Assembly: GCA_035278025.1 (NCBI GenBank) | Contig: DATEJK010000165.1 | Coordinates: 38,587-102,586, forward strand | From: JAICWP01 sp035278025 | Lineage (GTDB): Bacteria > Acidobacteriota > Terriglobia > Terriglobales > Acidobacteriaceae | Direction: 5' to 3' | Length of the DNA: 64,000 nt | In this document: positions 59,003 through 64,000 of the stretch, one piece after another | Numbering within the stretch: the first letter of the stretch is position 1 | How the letters are laid out: each line of letters starts with the position of its first letter | The notes under the pieces: generated by a model | What the model was told of the DNA's origin: nothing | Databases searched by the model: none | Seen by the model: the letters and a program-made list of their open reading frames with translations, nothing else | Program-made: the position numbers and the translations under genes

Positions 59003-60487
59003 ATGCCCTTGCGCCTGTTCAACACGCTTTCCGGCAAAATCGAGGATTTTGTCCCCCTCGAGGACCGGCGTGTGCGCATGTACGCCTGCGGGCCCACTGT
59101 GTACGACTACGGCCACATCGGCAATTTCCGCACCTTTGTGGCCGTGGACGTTCTGCATCGCTTCCTCCGCCAGGATGGCTACCAGGTGCGCCACGTCATG
59201 AACATCACCGACGTGGACGATAAGATTATCCGCAACTCGGCTCAGGCCGGCGTCAGCGTTCGCGACTATACCCGCAAGTACGAGCAGGCCTTCCTCGAAG
59301 ATATCGAAACCCTCAGCATAGAGCGTCCGGAACTGGTGCGCGCCACCGACCATATCCCCGAGATGGCGCGCTTCATCGCGCTCTTGGCGAGGAAGGGCTA
59401 CGCCTACCGCACCGACGATGGCTCTTTCTACTTCCGTATCGCCAAGTTTCCCGCCTACGGCAAGCTTTCCAAAAAAGACTTCTCCGGCATCGAGGTGGGC
59501 GCGCGGGTAGAGGTGGACGAATACGATAAAGACAATGCCCGCGACTTCGCCCTCTGGAAGGCGCCCAAGCCGGGTGAGGCGTTCTGGGAAACGGAAATCG
59601 GCCCCGGGCGGCCGGGCTGGCACATTGAATGCTCCGTGATGTCCACCATGAAGCTGGGCCCGACTTTCGACCTGCATGCCGGTGGCGAGGACCTGGTCTT
59701 TCCGCACCACGAAAACGAGATCGCGCAATCTGAAGCGGAAACCGGTCAGCCCTTTGTTCGCTACTGGTTCCATGTACGCTTTCTGCTCGTCGAAGGCGAG
59801 AAGATGTCCAAGAGTTTGGGCAACTTCTACACTCTTCGCGACCTGGTGCTGATGAACCACAAGCCGTCATCCATTCGCTTCCTGCTGGCCTCCGGCCATT
59901 ACCGTACCCAGCTGAACTTCACCTTCGACGCCCTTAAGCAAGCGGCCAACTCTGTGGAACGCCTGCGCAATTTCCAAACGCGATTGAAAACCGACCGCTT
60001 TCCGCAAGGCCCAGAGGGGACTATCGGCCGGTTAGCGCGCGACACCATGGACAAGATGCGCGCCGGTCTGGAGGATGACCTCAATACGCCGCAGGCGCTG
60101 GGAGCTCTGTTCGAGATGGTGCGGCAAGCCAATGCCGCAGCCGACGCCGGTCAAGTCACCAGTGCCGACGTTTCTCCCCTGCAGGAGACATTGCGCCAAT
60201 TTGACGAAATTTTTGCCGTGCTTCCCGATGAAGATACCCCCAAAATGAAGCGCGTTCTCGAATGGGCCAGGGCCGAGGGCAAGCTGGACAAGGCCGCCAA
60301 AGAACTGGTGGAAGTTGGCCGTTCCAACGGTTTGCCGGATGAGCAGGTGGACGCCCTGGTCGCCGAACATGAGCGCGCCCGCAAGACGCGCGACTTCGCC
60401 AAATCCGATGCCATCCGCACCCAGCTCGCCAAGGCCGGCATCGTGGTGGAGAACACCAAGCAGGGTGTGCGCTGGCGTCGAAAGTAA
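59003..60487 (+). CDS. cysS: Cysteinyl-tRNA synthetase
   Basis: A 494-residue class I aminoacyl-tRNA synthetase. Zinc-ligand Cys lies in YACGPTVYD, HIGH appears as YGHIGNFRTFVAVD, other zinc ligands lie in IECSVMS and FPHHENEIAQSE, and KMSKS is at 267-271 followed by LGNFYTL. The C-terminal DALR-like helical region ends in IVVENTKQGVRWRRK, as usual. ATG 59003 gives the canonical start MPLRLFNTLSGK; the frame is open further upstream through the preceding gene. It charges tRNA-Cys in the cytosol. Confidence 0.96.
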   Translation: MPLRLFNTLSGKIEDFVPLEDRRVRMYACGPTVYDYGHIGNFRTFVAVDVLHRFLRQDGYQVRHVMNITDVDDKIIRNSAQAGVSVRDYTRKYEQAFLEDIETLSIERPELVRATDHIPEMARFIALLARKGYAYRTDDGSFYFRIAKFPAYGKLSKKDFSGIEVGARVEVDEYDKDNARDFALWKAPKPGEAFWETEIGPGRPGWHIECSVMSTMKLGPTFDLHAGGEDLVFPHHENEIAQSEAETGQPFVRYWFHVRFLLVEGEKMSKSLGNFYTLRDLVLMNHKPSSIRFLLASGHYRTQLNFTFDALKQAANSVERLRNFQTRLKTDRFPQGPEGTIGRLARDTMDKMRAGLEDDLNTPQALGALFEMVRQANAAADAGQVTSADVSPLQETLRQFDEIFAVLPDEDTPKMKRVLEWARAEGKLDKAAKELVEVGRSNGLPDEQVDALVAEHERARKTRDFAKSDAIRTQLAKAGIVVENTKQGVRWRRK

Positions 60488-60613
60488 CCCTGGCCTGCCC
60501 TTCCGAGGCATTAACTCTGCCTCATAATTTCTGTTGCTGTCGCCCCCCGTTGTGGTAGATGTAGACCAACTCGCCTCCTACAACTCGCGGGTAAGCTCGG
60601 CCTGCACTTCTTT

Positions 60614-63361
60614 ATGGCTCACGCTGCGACGCTGCAACAGCGAACTGTCTTGCGTTCCTCCTCCATCCGCCTGATTTATTTCATCTTCACTGTTTCCGGC
60701 GCTACCAGCCTGGTGTTTGAGACTATCTTCACGCGCCTGTTGAGCTATACCTTTGGTAACACAGCTCACGCGGTAAGCACCGTCCTTGCGGCATTTCTCG
60801 GAGGCCTGGCAGCCGGCGCCTACGTGTTGGGAAAACTCAGCGACCGTCACGCCGGTTCGCTGCGCTGGTATGCGGCATTGGAATCAGCCACCGCTTTGTA
60901 TTCCCTTGCCATTCCCGGCCTGTTCGCTTTGATGACCCGCCTTTACGTAGCTGCTTACCACTACTTTCATCCTGGCCCCTCAACTCTCCTAAGCCTTCGT
61001 TTCGTATTAGCCGCCATCCCAATATTTATACCCGCCTTCCTCATGGGCGGAACTCTGCCCGTCCTCACCCGATACCTGGTTTCGGCGCAGTTGGGGCGCG
61101 AAGCGGAGATCAATCGCCTGTATGGCTGGAATACCATCGGCGCCGCCATTGGCACACTGGTTTCTACATACCTCCTGATTCCCATGCTCGGCGTCAATGT
61201 AACCATCTGGACGGCCTGTACCGCCGGCCTTGCCATTGCCGCTATCGCTTTTTTGCAGGCGTCACGGGGAGAGGTCGCGGCGCCCGAACCACCCGCGGCA
61301 TCGCCGCAGCCAGTTCCAGCCGCCGCCAGCCGGCGCTTTTGGCTTCATGCCCTGGCATTTGTTACGGGAGCGGTTGCCCTGGGCTATGAAGTTGTCTGGG
61401 CTCATGTGCAAGCTTTCACCATCGGCAACACGGTCTATGCGTTTGGCACGATGCTTTTCACCGTACTTTGCGGCTTGGGATTGGGAGCGCAACTGGTTTC
61501 CCGCCGCCTGCAAGATCGGCGCCTCTGGGCCCCCGCCCTGGCCGCGTCGCAGTGGCTGCTGGGATTGACGGTTTTTGCCAGCTTGCCTCTTTGGGGACAC
61601 ATGAACTTCGCCTTCGAACACGGTTTCCGCGGCCCGCTGCTGGCGGGCGTCGGCGGCCTGTTCGGCCTCCGCCTGCTCGCCGCAAGGGTTAACCGCCAGC
61701 ATCGGCAGATCAGGCGACCTTTCAGCCGCAATCGCCTCCTGGTGGGCGGGACGGCATTTCTCGTGATCACCCTCGCCGGCGCATGGCTGCAGCGCTCTGG
61801 CCAGATGAATTTTGCAGCCACCGAACTAATCCGGTTTTTCTGCGGTTTTTACCTGCTGATCCTTCCCGCCCTCTTGCTGGGAATGAGCTTTCCCCTGCTT
61901 CTCAGCATGGCGGGCAGCGGCCAGGAGGCGACGGCTGCTTCCAGCGTAGGCATCCTCTATGCGGCCAACACCTTCGGCGCGATCACCGGTTCGGTGTTCA
62001 CCGGCTTTTTTGTTCTGCCGCACCTGGGATCAGAGGCGACCTTGCGGGCTCTGGCTGCTTGCGACCTGCTGCTGGGACTTGCGGTGGGACTGGCCCTGGT
62101 TCCGATGTTGCGGCCTAAAAGGCTTGCTGTATCCGCCTGCAGCTGCGCCGTGCTGCTGGCCGGTTGCTTTGCATTGCCCCATTGGGATGTGCGGACTCTG
62201 CTCCGCGGTTCCTATGTGTATTTCGAAGCCACGCAAAAACCAGACCGTGTTCTCTACAGCCGCGAAGATGTCCAAGGGGGGCTCACCAGCGTAATACAGT
62301 CGGGAAACGTTCGTATCATGCTTTCCAACGCCAAATTTCAGGGCGACAATGGCTACGAAGTGGCTTCGCAGAGCCGCTTTGCACTGATTCCCGCCATATT
62401 CACCCGTCAATATCGCCGTGCTCTCGTCATTGGCCTCGGAACGGGGAATACCTTACGAGTGGTTTCTATGTTTCCATTTCAGAACATCGAGCTCGCCGAA
62501 CTGGCGCCCCACGTCGTTGAAGCGGCCCGCCGCTGGTTTCCCGACGTGAATGGAAGTGTCATGGATACAGACTCCCGGGTAAAGGTCCATATCACTGACG
62601 GTCGCAACTTCCTCCTGCTCTCGCGCAGCGATTACGACCTGATCACGGTTGAGATCAGCTCGATATGGATCAGTGGCGAAGCCGACCTGTATAACCGCGA
62701 ATTCTACCAGCTGTGCCGTGATCACCTCTCTCAGGGTGGGGTGCTGCAGCAATGGGTGCAACTCCACAACATGCGCACCGTTGACCTGCTCACCATCTTC
62801 AACACAGCGGCGAGCGTGTTTCCTCATCTGGCCTTCTTTGTCGGACCCGGCCAGGGCGTGCTTTTGGCCTCTCGTACTCCCCTGGCCTTCGATTTTGCCA
62901 AATCCGAACAACTGGACAGGGACGCCAATTTTCGTCTGGAGAAACAGCGTCTCGGTGTCGCTTCCCTGAGTTCTTTAATGGGGGAGCTCATGCTGTATGA
63001 CAACTCCTTTGCCCGGGCTATCACTTTTTTGCCGGATGGTGGAGGGCCCCGCAGCCGCTATATTTCCAGCGATTCTCGACCCTATCTGGAATACGCCACG
63101 CCCAAAGGCAACGCTCTCAGCTACGATGCGTTCGCCGCGAACCTCGCTTTCCTGCGCCCTTTGCGTCCTCTTCCGCTTCCCCCCGAGCTGCCCTTGCTCA
63201 ACTTGCCTTCACAAAACGAACGCAGTCTGATTCTGGGTTATGCCAGTGAACAGCGAGGCGAGATCGCGGCTGCCCTGTCCTATTTTGCAGCCGTCCAGGG
63301 CCCAACCCGCCCCCGCGCCCAGGCCGAAATCAGACGGCTGACTTCACGCATGAGGCATTGA
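60614..63361 (+). CDS. Fused membrane transporter-like/spermidine synthase-like protein
   Basis: A 915-residue fusion. The first roughly 530 residues are polytopic, in two similar blocks (SGATSLVFETIFTRLLSYTFGNTAHAVST and TGAVALGYEVVWAHVQAFTIGNTVYAFGT), the hallmark of MFS-like/spermidine-synthase fusions. The soluble part carries an SAM-type nucleotide site VIGLGTGNTLRVV, then IELAELAPHVVEAARRWF and the catalytic-region DGRNFLLLS and YDLITVEISS. The last ~50 residues are helical and TPR-like (RSLILGYASEQRGEIAAALSYF). Polyamine aminopropyl transfer is the family prediction; many such fusions are uncharacterised. Confidence 0.85.
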   Translation: MAHAATLQQRTVLRSSSIRLIYFIFTVSGATSLVFETIFTRLLSYTFGNTAHAVSTVLAAFLGGLAAGAYVLGKLSDRHAGSLRWYAALESATALYSLAIPGLFALMTRLYVAAYHYFHPGPSTLLSLRFVLAAIPIFIPAFLMGGTLPVLTRYLVSAQLGREAEINRLYGWNTIGAAIGTLVSTYLLIPMLGVNVTIWTACTAGLAIAAIAFLQASRGEVAAPEPPAASPQPVPAAASRRFWLHALAFVTGAVALGYEVVWAHVQAFTIGNTVYAFGTMLFTVLCGLGLGAQLVSRRLQDRRLWAPALAASQWLLGLTVFASLPLWGHMNFAFEHGFRGPLLAGVGGLFGLRLLAARVNRQHRQIRRPFSRNRLLVGGTAFLVITLAGAWLQRSGQMNFAATELIRFFCGFYLLILPALLLGMSFPLLLSMAGSGQEATAASSVGILYAANTFGAITGSVFTGFFVLPHLGSEATLRALAACDLLLGLAVGLALVPMLRPKRLAVSACSCAVLLAGCFALPHWDVRTLLRGSYVYFEATQKPDRVLYSREDVQGGLTSVIQSGNVRIMLSNAKFQGDNGYEVASQSRFALIPAIFTRQYRRALVIGLGTGNTLRVVSMFPFQNIELAELAPHVVEAARRWFPDVNGSVMDTDSRVKVHITDGRNFLLLSRSDYDLITVEISSIWISGEADLYNREFYQLCRDHLSQGGVLQQWVQLHNMRTVDLLTIFNTAASVFPHLAFFVGPGQGVLLASRTPLAFDFAKSEQLDRDANFRLEKQRLGVASLSSLMGELMLYDNSFARAITFLPDGGGPRSRYISSDSRPYLEYATPKGNALSYDAFAANLAFLRPLRPLPLPPELPLLNLPSQNERSLILGYASEQRGEIAAALSYFAAVQGPTRPRAQAEIRRLTSRMRH

Positions 63362-63367
63362 GTTCCC

Positions 63368-63411
63368 CAACTTCAAGCTGATGCAGCAGATGTTACTGCT
63401 ACCGGAAGTTG
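63368..63411. terminator. Nested hairpin between converging genes
   Basis: CAACTTC (63368-63374) pairs with GAAGTTG (63405-63411), and inside it AGCAG (63385-63389) pairs with CTGCT (63396-63400). It fills the 62-base gap between the converging spermidine-synthase-like and proC genes. No U-run is seen, so terminator function is tentative. Confidence 0.35.
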
Positions 63412-63423
63412 CAGGTTCACCGC

Positions 63424-64000
63424 CTAGGCAAACAGCAGTTCCTTCGCCCGCTGCGTGGCCTTGACGACCGCCTTGATCAGCGTGACCCGCAGCTTGCCCT
63501 CTTCCAGTTCGAGAATGCCGTCAATGGTGCAGCCCGCCGGCGTGGTTACCGCGTCCTTGAGCAGGGCCGGGTGGTTTCCGGTTTCCAGCACCACACGTGA
63601 AGCACCCAGCGTGGTCTGGGCGGCCAGTAAGGTGGCCAGGTCGCGCGGCAAACCCACTTTCACGCCCGCCTCGGCCAGAGATTCCAGAACGATATAAATG
63701 AAGGCCGGGCCGCTGGCGGAGAGCCCGGTCACGGCATCCATGTGCTTTTCGTCCACGGTCACAGTTCTGCCCACCGTCTCAAAGAGACGGCAGGCCGTGT
63801 GCACTTGCTGGCTGGTGGCACACGAACCGGCGCACACCCCGGTGATGCCCGCTCCCACCATGGCCGGTGTATTGGGCATGGCGCGAACCACCGGTACCTT
63901 GGCCGGCAAACGCTCTTCGATATAGCTGGTTGGCACGGACGCGGCCACCGAGATCAGCAACTGCTCGGGACCAATTTCAGGCCGGATTTCCTCCAGCACT
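63424..64000 (-). CDS. proC: Pyrroline-5-carboxylate reductase (partial, N-terminus beyond the window)
   Basis: The 191 C-terminal residues of ProC; the frame continues past the window's right edge, so the Rossmann NADPH motif is not visible. Present are VVRAMPNTPAMVGAGITGV, the dimerisation-domain signature DAVTGLSASGPAFIYIVLESLAEAGVKVGLPRDLA, and TTPAGCTIDGILELEEGKLR. It catalyses the last step of proline synthesis, NAD(P)H-dependent reduction of 1-pyrroline-5-carboxylate. Confidence 0.93.
   Translation of the reverse strand, partial: VLEEIRPEIGPEQLLISVAASVPTSYIEERLPAKVPVVRAMPNTPAMVGAGITGVCAGSCATSQQVHTACRLFETVGRTVTVDEKHMDAVTGLSASGPAFIYIVLESLAEAGVKVGLPRDLATLLAAQTTLGASRVVLETGNHPALLKDAVTTPAGCTIDGILELEEGKLRVTLIKAVVKATQRAKELLFA

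Noticed and set aside
1..64000. CRISPR arrays, insertion sequences, rRNA genes or prophage
   Set aside because: No regular repeat-spacer array, transposase, integrase, rRNA or phage structural gene could be recognised on either strand.

Overview
The window looks like chromosomal DNA of an acidobacterium (Acidobacteriota, probably the Terriglobia/Koribacter side), GC-rich and gene-dense. The assignment rests on family knowledge: an acidobacterial-type VWA protein beside an Oar-like outer-membrane protein at the left end, a BlaI/M56 pair, a type III PKS, a GT87 protein and small proteins of a kind I associate with this phylum. No database search was possible.

Left part (1-21 kb). A VWA protein (cut by the window edge) and a large Oar-like beta-barrel protein read leftward. 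They diverge from a class III aminotransferase and a TPR lipoprotein. A BlaI-type repressor and M56 peptidase pair follows, flanked by recurring AGTCTTAA/TTAAGACT dyads. Next comes a type III PKS, FAD oxidoreductase and YceI operon. An orphan OmpR-type winged-helix protein precedes a three-gene MdtABC-like RND efflux operon. The intergenic region before the aminotransferase and the one before the winged-helix gene share a four-box GTAAA/TTTAC operator with identical spacing.

Centre (22.6-46.4 kb, minus strand). This is the most unusual part. Seven tightly packed genes form one apparent operon, in order of transcription: a membrane Fe-S oxidoreductase resembling ETF:menaquinone oxidoreductases, EtfB, EtfA, an acyl-CoA dehydrogenase, a 2812-residue PUFA-synthase-like megasynthase (KS-AT-KS-ACP-ACP-ACP-KR-DH), an 1860-residue single-chain acyl-CoA carboxylase of eukaryote-like layout, and a Sfp-type phosphopantetheinyl transferase. 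It encodes extender-unit supply, carrier-protein activation, chain building, and a flavin/quinone redox branch. No enoyl reductase or thioesterase is visible. All three carrier domains have Thr where the phosphopantetheine-bearing Ser is expected. A bifunctional AdhE and a STAS protein lie just upstream. CRP/FNR-like palindromes precede both the operon and adhE.

Right part (46.7-64 kb). A small membrane protein overlaps a GMC oxidoreductase gene. An accessory-looking block follows (DUF6010-like membrane protein, unknown protein, BBE-type flavoprotein, membrane protein, SBP56/methanethiol-oxidase-like protein, a frameshifted small gene, AraC regulator). It is bounded by a tRNA 3'-end fragment and an intact tRNA-Val(GAC) that has a decayed second copy beside it. 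The last stretch is mostly housekeeping: GT87-like protein, small conserved protein, CDP-alcohol phosphatidyltransferase, cysteinyl-tRNA synthetase, a fused transporter-like/spermidine-synthase protein, and the C-terminal part of ProC.
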